A stretch of 64,000 nucleotides of DNA, taken from the NCBI RefSeq assembly GCF_016595245.1, contig NZ_JAENHM010000073.1:62001-126000 (forward strand), given 5' to 3'. The notes under the pieces were generated by a model. The model saw nothing but the letters and a program-made list of their open reading frames with translations. It was not told where the DNA came from and did not search any database. The translations under genes were made by a program, and so were the position numbers. Below are positions 14,549 to 24,099 of this stretch, piece by piece. The stretch is from Azospirillum endophyticum. GTDB lineage: Bacteria > Pseudomonadota > Alphaproteobacteria > Azospirillales > Azospirillaceae. Every line of letters starts with the position of its first letter. Position 1 is the stretch's first letter.

Positions 14549-17500
14549 TTGCCCGACCCTGTCGCCGAGCTGGCCCGTGCGCCGTCGCGCCAGTCCGACG
14601 AGGCCCGGCTGTACCGCCTGCAGTTCCTGGCGTCGATGGCGCTGGTTTCGGCGCTCGTCCTCGGGCTCGGCTTCTACTTCGTCTGGCAGCATTGGACCGA
14701 CCTGGAGCACGACCTGCGGCAGAGCGAGGCGCGCTACGTCGAGGAGCAGCGGCAGGCCCTGGTGCAGGAGGTGGAGAACGCGCAGTCCTATCTCGCCTAC
14801 ATGCGCTCGCGCGTTGAACCGGTTCTGAAGGAGCAGCTGCGCGCCCAGGTCGGCGAGGCCCATGCCATCGCCCGCAGCGTCCATGGCCGCGAAAAGGACA
14901 TCCTGCCGGAGAGGTCGGTGAAGGAGTCGATCAAGGAGACGCTGCGGCCGCTGCGCTTCTCCGGCGGGCGCGGCTACTACTTCATCAACGACCTGAACGG
15001 TGGGGCGGTGCTGATGCCGATCGACCCGTCTTGGGAGGGACGATCACCCTTGGCGGAGTCCGATCCGCAGGGAGCCGCGGTGGTGCGCGAACTGATGCGG
15101 GCGGTCCAGGACCCCGGCCTGGGCGGTTTCGCCCGCTACCGCTGGCGCATGCCGGACGGCCCGACGCGAACGGTCGACAAGCTGGCCTTCGTCCGCCGGT
15201 TCGAGCCCTACGACTGGGTGATCGGCGCCAGCGACTCGCTGGACGCGGTGGAGGCACGGCTGCAGCACGAGTCGCTGGAGCGGCTGCGGGCTTTCCGCTT
15301 CGGCGAGACCGGTCATATCGGCGTGCTGCGCCAGGACGGGCAAGTGCTGTTGTCGCCCACCGCCCCGGCGTCGGAGGGAATGAAGGCCCACGACCTGCCG
15401 TGGAGCACCGAACGCGACCTCGTCACCCGCCTGCTGGACCTCGGGCGCCAGGGCGGCGGGGATCTGCGCTACGACTGGATCCATCCGGTCACCGCGCGGC
15501 CGACGCCGAAGATGGCCTATGTCTCGGCGCCCGGCGTCTGGGGCTGGATCCTGGTGGCCGGCTTCTACGTCGACGATGTCGGCAAGGAGATGGAGGCCCG
15601 CCGCGCGGAGATCAGCCGCGGTGTCGACCGGCGGGTCTGGACCACCGTCGCGGTGCTGGGCGTGGCGCTGGCCGCATCGGTCGGCATGTCGTGGCTGGTC
15701 ACCGGCTGGATCCGGCGCATCGTCGGCAGCTACCAGCTCCGGGCCCGGCACAGCGACCGCATGCTGCGTGAACGGGCGCGCCAGCTCTATCTCGCCAATT
15801 TCTTCGTCGACCATGTCTCCGAGATCGTCGTGCTGGCCGACGCCGGCCTGCGCATCGCCTACATCAACCCCTTCGGCCGCAAGATGCTGGGCGTGACGCC
15901 GGAGGAGACGGGGCAGGCCGACCTGCTGAAGCGCTTCGCCGCCGAGGGCGAGGATGCCGCCGGCCATTACGAGACCATCTATCGCACCGCCGACGGCCGC
16001 ATGCTGGAGCTCGAGGTCACCGCCAGCCGGATCAGCTACGAGGGCGACGTCTATTACTCCGCCATCGCCCGCGACATCGGCGAGCGCAAGCGGGCGGAAT
16101 GGCAGCTGCGGCTGTCCGCCAAGGTGTTCGAAAACGCGGCGGAAGGCATGTTCGTCGCCAACGAACACCGGCAGATCGTCGCCGCCAACAATGCCTTCGT
16201 CCGCATCACCGGCTATGAGCGGGAGGAGGTGCTGGGCCGCGGCCCGGAATTCCTGCGCTCCGACTGCAATCCGCCGGGCTTCTACGAGGAACTGTGGGCG
16301 CAGCTGCGCGCCGACGGCCATTGGGCCGGCGAGATCTGGAGCACCCGCAAGAGCGGCGAAGTGTTTCCGGAATGGCTGAGCGTCACGCTGGTCAGGAACG
16401 AGGACGGCGCCGCCGCCAACTACATCGCCGCCTTCACCGACGTCACCGAAACCCGCGCGCAGGAGGAACGCATCCGTCATCTGGCGCAGTTCGACTTCCT
16501 GACCGACCTGCCCAACCGCTTCCTGCTGCGCGACCGGCTGGAACGCGCCATGCTGTCCGCCGGGCGCCACGGCAGCAAGTTGGGGCTGTTGTTCGCCGAT
16601 CTCGACCGTTTCAAGACCATCAACGACAGCCTGGGCCATCAGGTCGGCGACGGCCTTCTGCGCGAGGTGGCGAAGCGGCTGACCACCACCGTGCGGGCCA
16701 GCGACACGGTCAGCCGGCAGGGTGGCGACGAGTTCATCATCCTCATCAGCGACATGGACAGCCCCGATGCCGCCGGCATCGTCGCGCGCAAGGTGCTGCA
16801 CGCCCTGTCGGAGCCCTACGTGATCGACGGCCACGCGTTGCAGGTCACGCCTTCCATCGGCATCGCGATCTATCCCGACGACGGCACCGGCATCGACAGC
16901 CTGCTGAAGAGCGCGGACATGGCGATGTACGCCGCCAAGAAGGCCGGCGGCGCCACCTACCAGTTCTTCACGCCGGAACTGAACCGTCGCGCGTCGGACC
17001 GGATGTGGACCGAGAACAACCTGCGCCGAGCGCTGGCCAACGACGAGCTGGAACTGCATTTCCAGCCGCAGTTCTCGCTGGACGGCCGCCTGCTGATCGG
17101 GGCGGAGGCGCTGGTGCGCTGGCGCCAGCCCGACGGCACGCTGATCATGCCCGGACAGTTCATCCCGGTGGCCGAGGATACCGGCCTGATCCTGCCGCTG
17201 GGCGACTGGGTGCTGGGCGAGGCCTGCCGCCGCGCCGCGGAACTGCTGCGCCACCGGACCCTGCTGATCGCCGTCAACCTGTCGGCAGTCCAACTGCGCC
17301 GCCCCGGACTGGCGGAGCGGGTGGCGGGCTGCCTGTCGGCCTTCGGCATCCCGCCGTCGGCGCTGGAACTGGAGGTGACGGAAAGCGTCCTGATGGACGA
17401 GTCCGACCTGGTGTCGGAAACCTTCTCCCGGCTGCGCGGGATGGGCGTGTCGCTCGCCATCGACGATTTCGGCACCGGCTATTCCTCCCTGGCCTATCTG

Positions 17501-17800
17501 AAGCGCTTCCGCGTCGACAAGCTGAAGATCGACCGCAGCTTCGTCAGCGGCCTGTGCGCCGGCAATCCGGACAGTGGCGCCATCATCGAGGCGATCACCG
17601 GCATGGCCCGGTCCTTGCGCATGCAGACGCTGGCCGAGGGGGTGGAGACGGAGGAGCAGTACCAGTGCCTCGCCAAGCTGGGCTGCGACCAGGGCCAGGG
17701 GTATCTGCTGGGTCGTCCGATGCCTTACGACGACTTCCTGGCTTTTGTCCGGCGCGAGGCCCGTGCGCCCGAGCCACGGCTGGCGGAGACGGTGGAATAG
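14549..17800 (+). CDS. Membrane Cache-PAS-PAS-GGDEF-EAL protein (c-di-GMP turnover)
   Basis: About 1083 aa from a TTG start at 14549, preceded by GAAGGGAG. Domain order: membrane helix at about 27-45; a double Cache (dCache_2-like) periplasmic sensor at about 50-345, with GYYFINDLNG and later GHIGVLRQDG repeats; second helix at about 363-385; two PAS domains at about 415-530 and 535-650; GGDEF at about 655-815 with intact GGDEF motif near residue 728; EAL at about 830-1075 with intact EAL motif near 853 and DDFGTGYSSL. Both catalytic motifs look active, so it may make and degrade c-di-GMP depending on the ligand. Cache domains bind small metabolites such as carboxylates. It stands alone. Confidence 0.93.
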   Translation: MPDPVAELARAPSRQSDEARLYRLQFLASMALVSALVLGLGFYFVWQHWTDLEHDLRQSEARYVEEQRQALVQEVENAQSYLAYMRSRVEPVLKEQLRAQVGEAHAIARSVHGREKDILPERSVKESIKETLRPLRFSGGRGYYFINDLNGGAVLMPIDPSWEGRSPLAESDPQGAAVVRELMRAVQDPGLGGFARYRWRMPDGPTRTVDKLAFVRRFEPYDWVIGASDSLDAVEARLQHESLERLRAFRFGETGHIGVLRQDGQVLLSPTAPASEGMKAHDLPWSTERDLVTRLLDLGRQGGGDLRYDWIHPVTARPTPKMAYVSAPGVWGWILVAGFYVDDVGKEMEARRAEISRGVDRRVWTTVAVLGVALAASVGMSWLVTGWIRRIVGSYQLRARHSDRMLRERARQLYLANFFVDHVSEIVVLADAGLRIAYINPFGRKMLGVTPEETGQADLLKRFAAEGEDAAGHYETIYRTADGRMLELEVTASRISYEGDVYYSAIARDIGERKRAEWQLRLSAKVFENAAEGMFVANEHRQIVAANNAFVRITGYEREEVLGRGPEFLRSDCNPPGFYEELWAQLRADGHWAGEIWSTRKSGEVFPEWLSVTLVRNEDGAAANYIAAFTDVTETRAQEERIRHLAQFDFLTDLPNRFLLRDRLERAMLSAGRHGSKLGLLFADLDRFKTINDSLGHQVGDGLLREVAKRLTTTVRASDTVSRQGGDEFIILISDMDSPDAAGIVARKVLHALSEPYVIDGHALQVTPSIGIAIYPDDGTGIDSLLKSADMAMYAAKKAGGATYQFFTPELNRRASDRMWTENNLRRALANDELELHFQPQFSLDGRLLIGAEALVRWRQPDGTLIMPGQFIPVAEDTGLILPLGDWVLGEACRRAAELLRHRTLLIAVNLSAVQLRRPGLAERVAGCLSAFGIPPSALELEVTESVLMDESDLVSETFSRLRGMGVSLAIDDFGTGYSSLAYLKRFRVDKLKIDRSFVSGLCAGNPDSGAIIEAITGMARSLRMQTLAEGVETEEQYQCLAKLGCDQGQGYLLGRPMPYDDFLAFVRREARAPEPRLAETVE

Positions 17801-17820
17801 GGCGAGGGCTCGCCCGCGCC

Positions 17821-18591
17821 TCATCCGTATCGCAGCAGCCGCGTCCCATTCGCCTTCAGCCAGGCTCGCGGCCAATCGACATTCCGGCCGGCGGTCAGGC
17901 TGGCGCACAGCGCCCAGAAGCGCGCGGAATGGTTCATCTCGCGCAGATGCGCCACCTCATGGCCGACGACATAGTCCAGCACCGCTTCCGGCGTCAGGAT
18001 CAGGCGCCAGGAGAAGGACAGCCGGCCGGTGGAGGAACAGCTGCCCCAGCGGCTCTTGGTATCGCGGATGGTGACGGCGGCGACGCGGGCGCCGATGCTC
18101 CCGGCCTTGAGGCGGGCGCGGACCGCCAACTCGCGCTTGGCCTCGGCGGTCAGGAAATCGCGGATGCGGCGGGAGACATGCTCCGGCTGGCCGCCGACCA
18201 GCAGCACGCCGTCCTCGATCCGGGTCGGGCCGCGCAGGGCCGGGTCATGACGGATGACATGCTCGACGCCGAGATAGGGCACGCTGGCGCCGTCGGCGAA
18301 GGGCAGGGAAGGCGGCATCGCCGCCAGCCGCGCCCGCAGCCAGCCGTCATGCCGGCCGACGAACTGGCGGGCGTCGGTTTCCGACACGCCGACCGGCACC
18401 ACCACCTGGACCAGCCCGCGGCCGGGATCGACCCGCAGGGTCATGCGGGTCGCACGCGCGCTCTCGCGCAGTTCCAGCGGCATCGGCAGGCCGGATATCT
18501 CCAGCGCCCGCGGAGGCTGGGGCGGCGGGGCGGCGGATCGCCTGCGGCGACGCGGCAGGGCGGGAAGGGGGGAGGGGCGGCGTTGCACCAT
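17821..18591 (-). CDS. YgjP-like zinc metallopeptidase (DUF45/M48-like)
   Basis: A 256-aa protein. The signature is the zinc-binding HEVAHL motif (HExxH) with a following NHSARFW segment that supplies the third ligand, plus RDTKSRWGSCSSTGRLSFSWRL, which is diagnostic of YgjP/DUF45. The Arg/Pro-rich N-terminus (about 30 residues) is not a signal peptide and may be over-called. The function of the family is poorly known. It converges with the GGDEF-EAL gene, 20 bp apart. Confidence 0.88.
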   Translation of the reverse strand: MVQRRPSPLPALPRRRRRSAAPPPQPPRALEISGLPMPLELRESARATRMTLRVDPGRGLVQVVVPVGVSETDARQFVGRHDGWLRARLAAMPPSLPFADGASVPYLGVEHVIRHDPALRGPTRIEDGVLLVGGQPEHVSRRIRDFLTAEAKRELAVRARLKAGSIGARVAAVTIRDTKSRWGSCSSTGRLSFSWRLILTPEAVLDYVVGHEVAHLREMNHSARFWALCASLTAGRNVDWPRAWLKANGTRLLRYG

Positions 18592-18860
18592 GGCGTCTTA
18601 TAGCGCGGGCACCGCCGGATGCGGAAGCATCCTCGGCCGGTCGTCGCAACGGCGGAACGGTGCAGCTTCGGCTTTAAGCATTAGGGCCTTCGAACGAACC
18701 TAGGCCATGGGGTTGACTGAGGTCACATTTGACACGATCGATCGGAGCACAAGATAAAGCAGTGGTAACGCGGTGGTCGGAACCTCCCGTTTCGCCGCAA
18801 GGTCCGTCGCCGGTTTCCCTATGGTTTCGTCTTCCCCGTAGTCTAACCGAGTATAGGCCG

Positions 18861-20468
18861 ATGCCCCTCATCCAAGGACCGACCCTGACGCGTGAGGATT
18901 GGCTGGATGCCCTGCTGTCGGTCGACGGCACTCCTCGAGCGCTGCTCGATGACGGCGGGCGCCTGCTGGTGGCGAATCGTGCCTTTGCCGAACGTTTCGG
19001 CCTTGCGCCGGACGCGGTGGAAGGGCGGACCCTGGCGGAGGCCGGGCTGCCGGCCGATGTTGCGGACGGGATCGACGGGCTTTGGCGCCAGGTGATGGCG
19101 ACCGGCATACCGGGCAGCGCCGCTGGTCCGCTTCCAGGCTTGGGGTGTGCGCTGGCGCTGACGCCGGTTCCGGATGCGGACGGCAGGGTCCATGCGGTGG
19201 CTCTGGTCGCCGATGCGCGGGCCGCCGCCCTTGCCGAGGCCCGGGCGGAGACGGCGCAGGCCAGGGCCGACGCCGAGCGGGCCCGCACCGCCAAGGGGAA
19301 GTTCCTGTCGGCGGCCAGCCACGACCTGCGCCAGCCCTTCCAGGCGATGCACCTGTTCCACCATCTGCTGAGCGGCCGGCTGACCGATCCCGCGTCCATC
19401 GAACTGGCGAACAAGCTGGAGCAGTCGATCATCGGCGGCGAGACCCTGCTGCGTGCCCTGCTTGACGTGTCGGCGTTGGAGGCCGGGCTGGTCATCGCCA
19501 AGCCCCAGATCTTCCCGATCAACGACCTGCTCGCCAAGATGCTGGAGGAGTTCGGGTCCGAGGCGGAGACCAAGGGGCTGCGCTTCAACGTCCACCCGCT
19601 CGACGCCGAGGTGACGAGCGATCCCGCGCTGATGGAAAGGCTGCTGCGGCCGATCCTGGCCAACGCCCTGCGCTACACGCTGAAGGGCGGCATCCTGCTG
19701 GCGGCGCGGCGGCGCGGCGGCAATCTGAGGGTCGAGGTGTGGGATAGCGGCGTCGGGATCGATCCGTCCAACCATGCCGCGATCTTCGAGGACTTCCACC
19801 AACTCGGCAATCCCGGACGCGACCGCAAGCAGGGGCTGGGCCTCGGCCTCGCCATCGTGCGGCGGCTGGCGCAGGTGCTGGGGCATCCGGTGACGGTGCG
19901 CTCCAAACCCGGCAAGGGCTCCGTTTTTGCGGTGGAGGTGCCGCTGGCCGGCAACGACGGCGACCGCTCGGGGGATGAGTCGGCCGACAGCGAGCCTGAA
20001 CCGGCGGCCGGTCAGTCCGCTTCCGCCGGAGGCGGCGATCCCGTGGTGGCAGGCACGGTGCTGGTGATCGAGGATGACGCCATGCAGTTGGAAGGGATCG
20101 GGCTGCTGCTGCGGGGCTGGGGCTATGCCGTCATCCCCGCGCGCGGCATCGTCGAGGCCTGTGCCGGGCTGGACGGCGGTGCCGCGGCCCCCGATCTGGT
20201 GCTGTCCGACCTGCGCCTGTCGGGGCCGGAAACCGGCATCGACGCCATCCAGGCAGTGCGTGCCCGTTGCGGCCGGCGGGTGCCGGGGGTGATCGTCACC
20301 GGCGACACCGATCCCGACCGGCTGCGCAGCGTCGACCGCAGTGGTTTTTCCCTGGTCCACAAACCCTGTGATCCTGCCGCCTTGCGACGTCTGCTCAGCC
20401 GCTTGAAAGCCGGGAGAAGCCCCGCTCCCGCCAGCCTGAAATCGCCGGACGCGGTTTGGCAGCGTTAG
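18861..20468 (+). CDS. Hybrid histidine kinase with C-terminal receiver (SHDLRQP type)
   Basis: About 535 aa, soluble. A short PAS-like sensor (residues about 15-130) is followed by a coiled coil rich in Ala/Arg (about 127-150). The phosphoacceptor box is SAASHDLRQPFQAMHLFHHLL. The HATPase domain has an ANALRYT N-box, WDSGVGI, and GLGLGLAIVRRL. After an acidic Ser/Gly-rich linker comes a receiver with IEDD, phospho-Asp in LSDLRL, TGDTDPDRLR and HKP. The start at 18861 (MPLIQGP) is chosen because upstream sequence is low-complexity; the frame is open from 18729. It is closely similar in plan to the kinases at 53401 and 55248. The signal and output are unknown. Confidence 0.88.
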   Translation: MPLIQGPTLTREDWLDALLSVDGTPRALLDDGGRLLVANRAFAERFGLAPDAVEGRTLAEAGLPADVADGIDGLWRQVMATGIPGSAAGPLPGLGCALALTPVPDADGRVHAVALVADARAAALAEARAETAQARADAERARTAKGKFLSAASHDLRQPFQAMHLFHHLLSGRLTDPASIELANKLEQSIIGGETLLRALLDVSALEAGLVIAKPQIFPINDLLAKMLEEFGSEAETKGLRFNVHPLDAEVTSDPALMERLLRPILANALRYTLKGGILLAARRRGGNLRVEVWDSGVGIDPSNHAAIFEDFHQLGNPGRDRKQGLGLGLAIVRRLAQVLGHPVTVRSKPGKGSVFAVEVPLAGNDGDRSGDESADSEPEPAAGQSASAGGGDPVVAGTVLVIEDDAMQLEGIGLLLRGWGYAVIPARGIVEACAGLDGGAAAPDLVLSDLRLSGPETGIDAIQAVRARCGRRVPGVIVTGDTDPDRLRSVDRSGFSLVHKPCDPAALRRLLSRLKAGRSPAPASLKSPDAVWQR

Positions 20469-20522
20469 CCGTTCCGCGCCGGCTTGCTTTCGCTCCGCAA
20501 CATTTGGGCCGAGTCGCTTTTC

Positions 20523-20540
20523 ACGTCATAAAACTGTAAT
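20523..20540 (+). promoter_or_regulatory. Candidate Pho box upstream of ugpB
   Basis: ACGTCAT-AAAA-CTGTAAT matches the PhoB repeat CTGTCAT-N4-CTGTCAT at 11 of 14 positions. The ugp operon is a classical Pho regulon member. A TTGACA follows at 20549-20554 without a clear -10. The rest of the 298-bp gap (20469-20766) shows nothing further. Confidence 0.5.
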
Positions 20541-20766
20541 GCGGCGTCTTGACAGAGTTTGGTATGCGTGCGCAGTGTGACGATTAGAGCAACCAAACAG
20601 TTTCGGAAGCGATCATCGTGTCGCCGGTCTTTTTCGCGAACGCATACAACGCCTGCAAATGGCGCTCGATGCGTCTGCCACCAAAACTTCACGAAAACGT
20701 CGCGGGACGGCAACCCGTTGCCCTCATGACAACCGCGCACCATACCGGGACAGGGAGACCCACCGC

Positions 20767-22122
20767 ATGTTGACCCGCCGCAAGCTTGCCCTCCTGACGG
20801 GCGCCGCCGCCACCTCCGCCCTGCTGTTCGCCGCCGCCCTGCCGGGCGCCGCGCTGGCACAACAGAAGACGGTGGTCGATTTCTGGCACGGCCTGCCGCA
20901 GCCGCTCGGCGGCCAGCTGGAGCAGATCGTCAAGGACTTCAACGACAGCCAGCAGGCGGTCCAGGTCAACGCCTCCTACAAGGGCAGCTATCCGGAGACG
21001 ATGCAGGCGGCCATCGCCGCCTTCCGCGCCGGCAACGCGCCGCACATCGTGCAGATGTTCGAGGTCGGCACCGCCACCATGATGGCCGCCGGCCCGGCGG
21101 TGAAGCCGGTCTACCAGCTGATGCAGGAGACCGGGGCGTCCTTCGACGCCAACGCCTACATCCCGGCGGTGAAGGGCTATTACTCGTCCAAGGACGGGAA
21201 AATGATGGCGCTGCCGTTCAACAGCTCCACCGCCATCATGTTCTACAACAAGGACGCCTTCCAGAAGGCCGGCCTCGACCCGGCCAAGCCGCCGGCGACC
21301 TGGCCGGAACTGGTCGACGCGGCGAAGAAGCTGAAGGCGTCGGGATCGAGCTGCCCCTTCACCACCTCCTGGCCGACCTGGGTGCAGCTCGAGCAGCTGG
21401 GCGCCATCCACAACACTCCCTTCGCCAGCCAGGCCAACGGCTATGGCGGCCTGAACGCCGAGCTGAAGATCGACGCCCCGCTCTACGTCAAGCATGTCCA
21501 GACGCTGATCGACATGCAGAAGGACGGGCTGTTCAAGTATGGCGGCCGCGACAACAAGCCGGACGCCCTGTTCCCGTCGGGCGAGTGCGCGATGATCCAG
21601 GGGTCGTCCTCCCTGCGCAGCCGCATCCTGAAGGAGGCGACCTTCGCCTGGGGCGCCGCGCCGCTGCCCTACTGGCCGGAATTCGCCAACAACGACCCGA
21701 AGAACGGCATCATCGGCGGCGCCGCCTTCTGGGTGATGACCTCGCCCAAGCGCACGCCCGCCGAATACAAGGCGGTGTCGCAGTTCTTCACCTATCTGGC
21801 CAAGCCCGAGGTCGACGCCAAGTGGCACATGGACACCGGCTATGTCCCGGTGACGCTGAAGGGCATCGAGATCGCCAAGGCCCAGGGCTATTACGAGAAG
21901 AACCCCGGCGCCGACGTGCCGGCGGCGCAGCTGACCCGGACGCCGACCACCGAGAACAGCATGGGCCTGCGCCTGGGCAACCTGCCGGAAATCCGCAACA
22001 TCATCCAGGAAGAGCTCGAGAAGGCCTTCCAGGGCCAGCAGGACGCCAAACAAGCGCTCGACGCCTCGATCAAGCGCGGCAATACCGTGCTTCGCAACTT
22101 CGAGCGTGCCAACAAGGGTTGA
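20767..22122 (+). CDS. ugpB: Glycerol-3-phosphate ABC transporter, substrate-binding protein
   Basis: Periplasmic binding protein of 451 aa for sn-glycerol-3-phosphate. A Sec signal peptide spans residues 1-31 (LTRRKLALL...AALA, cleavage before QQK). The mature part has the UgpB pattern: DFWHGL...G.QLEQIVKDFN, VGTATMMAAG, LPFNSSTAIMFYNKDAF and the NEN-type tail TPTTENSMGLRLGNLPEIR, which is typical of UgpB. The ATG at 20767 has a GGGAG site. It heads the ugpBAEC operon, but a REP-like inverted repeat separates it from the permease genes. Confidence 0.95.
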   Translation: MLTRRKLALLTGAAATSALLFAAALPGAALAQQKTVVDFWHGLPQPLGGQLEQIVKDFNDSQQAVQVNASYKGSYPETMQAAIAAFRAGNAPHIVQMFEVGTATMMAAGPAVKPVYQLMQETGASFDANAYIPAVKGYYSSKDGKMMALPFNSSTAIMFYNKDAFQKAGLDPAKPPATWPELVDAAKKLKASGSSCPFTTSWPTWVQLEQLGAIHNTPFASQANGYGGLNAELKIDAPLYVKHVQTLIDMQKDGLFKYGGRDNKPDALFPSGECAMIQGSSSLRSRILKEATFAWGAAPLPYWPEFANNDPKNGIIGGAAFWVMTSPKRTPAEYKAVSQFFTYLAKPEVDAKWHMDTGYVPVTLKGIEIAKAQGYYEKNPGADVPAAQLTRTPTTENSMGLRLGNLPEIRNIIQEELEKAFQGQQDAKQALDASIKRGNTVLRNFERANKG

Positions 22123-22137
22123 TTGGCCGAACCACGC

Positions 22138-22283
22138 CATCCCCTCTCCCCCCCGGGGAGAGGGTTAGGGTGAGGGGGATGCGCGGCGTGGCTTCGATCT
22201 GTTGAAGCGCGCCTCGCATACCCCCCAATCTACCCTATGCTTCCCCCTCACCCCGACCCTCTCCCCGGGGGGAGAGGGGGAAG
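22138..22283. repeat. REP/BIME-like inverted repeat between ugpB and ugpA
   Basis: Two almost complementary copies of about 40 bp, at 22140-22182 and 22239-22282, each made of a CCCTCTCC..GGAGAGGG palindrome plus a GGGTGAGGGGGA flank, separated by about 56 bp. Each can fold alone, or both can pair into one long stem. The design matches the element at 3739-3869. Confidence 0.85.
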
Positions 22284-22327
22284 CAGGGGCTCCCAAGCGT
22301 CACGCACAACCGACGAAAGACCATCCT

Positions 22328-23212
22328 TTGCAGCGTCGCGTCACCTTCGACAACCGGCTGTTGCCCTACCTGCTGCTGGCGCCGCAGGTGGCGGTGACGT
22401 TGGTGTTCTTCATCTGGCCGGCGGCCCAGGCGATCTGGCAGTCGGTTCATCTCCAGGACGCCTTCGGCATCCGCAGCGAGTTCGTGTGGTTCGAGAATTT
22501 CACCCATGTGCTGGGCGACCCGAACTATCTCGACACGCTGAAGGTCACGATCGTCTTCAGCGTCGCGGTGACCGTGCTGGCGATGGGGGTGGCGCTGCTG
22601 CTGGCGGTGCTGGCCGATTCGAAGATCAAGGGGGCCCGCGCCTACAAGACGCTGTTGATCTGGCCCTACGCCTTGGCGCCAGCCGTCGCCGCGGTGCTGT
22701 GGATGTTCATCTTCAACCCCGACATCGGGTCCTTCGGCCGGGCCTTGCGGGCGCTCGGCTATGATTGGGACTACCGGCTGAACGGCGGGCAGGCGCTGGT
22801 GATGGTCATCATGGCCGCCAGCTGGAAGCAGGTGTCCTACAACTTCATCTTCTTCCTGGCCGGATTGCAGGCGATCCCGCGCTCGGTGATCGAAGCGGCC
22901 AGCATCGACGGTGCCGGTCCGGTGCGGCGGTTCTGGACCATCACCTTCCCGCTGCTGTCGCCGACCACCTTCTTCCTGCTGGTGGTCGACATGGTCTACG
23001 CCTTCTTCGAGACCTTCGGCACCATCCACGCCCTGACCCAGGGCGGGCCGGGCAAGGCGACGGAAACGCTGATCTTCCGCGTCTACCAGGACGGCGTGGT
23101 CAACAACGACCTCGGCGGGTCGTCGGCCCAGTCGGTGATCCTGATGGTGATCGTCATCGCGCTGACCGCGGTGCAGTTCCGCTTCGTCGAGCGCAAGGTC
23201 CACTACGCATGA
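22328..23212 (+). CDS. ugpA: Glycerol-3-phosphate ABC transporter permease UgpA
   Basis: Inner-membrane permease, about 294 aa and six helices, starting LLPYLLLAPQVAVTLVFFIWP. The cytoplasmic EAA loop that docks to the ATPase is EAASIDGAGPVRRFW. No ATG is available; a TTG at 22328 is the likeliest start. The frame is open from 22202, but that stretch is the repeat element. The stop overlaps the ugpE start by 4 bp (ATGA), showing coupled translation. Confidence 0.93.
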   Translation: MQRRVTFDNRLLPYLLLAPQVAVTLVFFIWPAAQAIWQSVHLQDAFGIRSEFVWFENFTHVLGDPNYLDTLKVTIVFSVAVTVLAMGVALLLAVLADSKIKGARAYKTLLIWPYALAPAVAAVLWMFIFNPDIGSFGRALRALGYDWDYRLNGGQALVMVIMAASWKQVSYNFIFFLAGLQAIPRSVIEAASIDGAGPVRRFWTITFPLLSPTTFFLLVVDMVYAFFETFGTIHALTQGGPGKATETLIFRVYQDGVVNNDLGGSSAQSVILMVIVIALTAVQFRFVERKVHYA

Positions 23213-24057
23213 AGACGACCCGTGTCATCGACCTCGTGCCGCACATCGTCCTGATCGCCGGCGTCCTGATCTTCGCCTATCCGATCTACGTGACTTTGAT
23301 CGGCTCCACCTGGGATTCCGGCACCATCGGCCGCGGCGGGCTGCCGCTGTGGCCAGGTGGGCAGGGAGCGGCCAACTACGCCCAGGCCTGGGCGGGCGAG
23401 GCCGGCGACCGCGCCATGTACACGCCCGTCCGCACCATGATGCTGAACAGCCTGGTGATGGCGCTGTCCATCGCGCTGGGCAAGATCGCCATCTCCATCC
23501 TGTCGGCCTATGCGGTGGCCTTCTTCCGCTTCCCGCTGCGCATGGCCTTCTTCTGGCTGATCTTCATCACGCTGATGCTGCCGGTGGAGGTACGGATCAT
23601 CCCGACCTACAAGGTCGTCGCCGATCTGGGCCTGATCAACACCTATGCCGGGCTGGCCATTCCGCTGATCGCCTCGGCGACCGCGACGCTGCTGTTCCGC
23701 CAGTTCTTCCTGACCATCCCGGACGAGCTGCTGGAGGCGGCGAAGATCGACGGCGCCGGGCCGGTGCGCTTCCTCATCGACGTGGTGCTGCCGCTGTCGC
23801 GCACCAACATCGCCGCCCTGTTCGTCATCCTCTTCATCTATGGCTGGAACCAGTATCTCTGGCCGCTCCTGGTCACCAGCAGCGGCGATATGGAAACCAT
23901 CGTGACCGGCATCACCAAGATGATCGGCACCGGCGAATCGGCCAACGACTGGCACATCATCATGGCGACCACGGTGCTGGCGATGCTGCCGCCGGTGGCG
24001 GTGGTGGTGCTGATGCAGCGCTGGTTCGTCAAGGGTCTGGTCGATAGCGAAAAATAA
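23209..24057 (+). CDS. ugpE: Glycerol-3-phosphate ABC transporter permease UgpE
   Basis: Second permease, 282 aa, with six helices and EAA loop EAAKIDGAGPVRF. It forms the membrane channel with UgpA. ATG at 23209 overlaps the ugpA stop. The last codons (GATAGCGAAAAATAA) are imperfectly repeated immediately after the stop (GACAGCGAAAAGTAA), so a second in-frame-like ending follows; this looks like a small duplication and has no coding effect. Confidence 0.94.
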   Translation: MKTTRVIDLVPHIVLIAGVLIFAYPIYVTLIGSTWDSGTIGRGGLPLWPGGQGAANYAQAWAGEAGDRAMYTPVRTMMLNSLVMALSIALGKIAISILSAYAVAFFRFPLRMAFFWLIFITLMLPVEVRIIPTYKVVADLGLINTYAGLAIPLIASATATLLFRQFFLTIPDELLEAAKIDGAGPVRFLIDVVLPLSRTNIAALFVILFIYGWNQYLWPLLVTSSGDMETIVTGITKMIGTGESANDWHIIMATTVLAMLPPVAVVVLMQRWFVKGLVDSEK

Positions 24058-24099
24058 TGGACAGCGAAAAGTAAGCGCGGGCGAAGGGAAAGAAGAACA

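Noticed and set aside
15044..17908. A 954-codon minus-strand open frame opposite the GGDEF-EAL gene
   Set aside because: Antisense shadow; no start with a ribosome site, and the plus-strand product has intact domains.
22202..22327. N-terminal extension of ugpA
   Set aside because: It would translate the REP-like repeat and has no match to the UgpA N-terminus, so a TTG start at 22328 is preferred.
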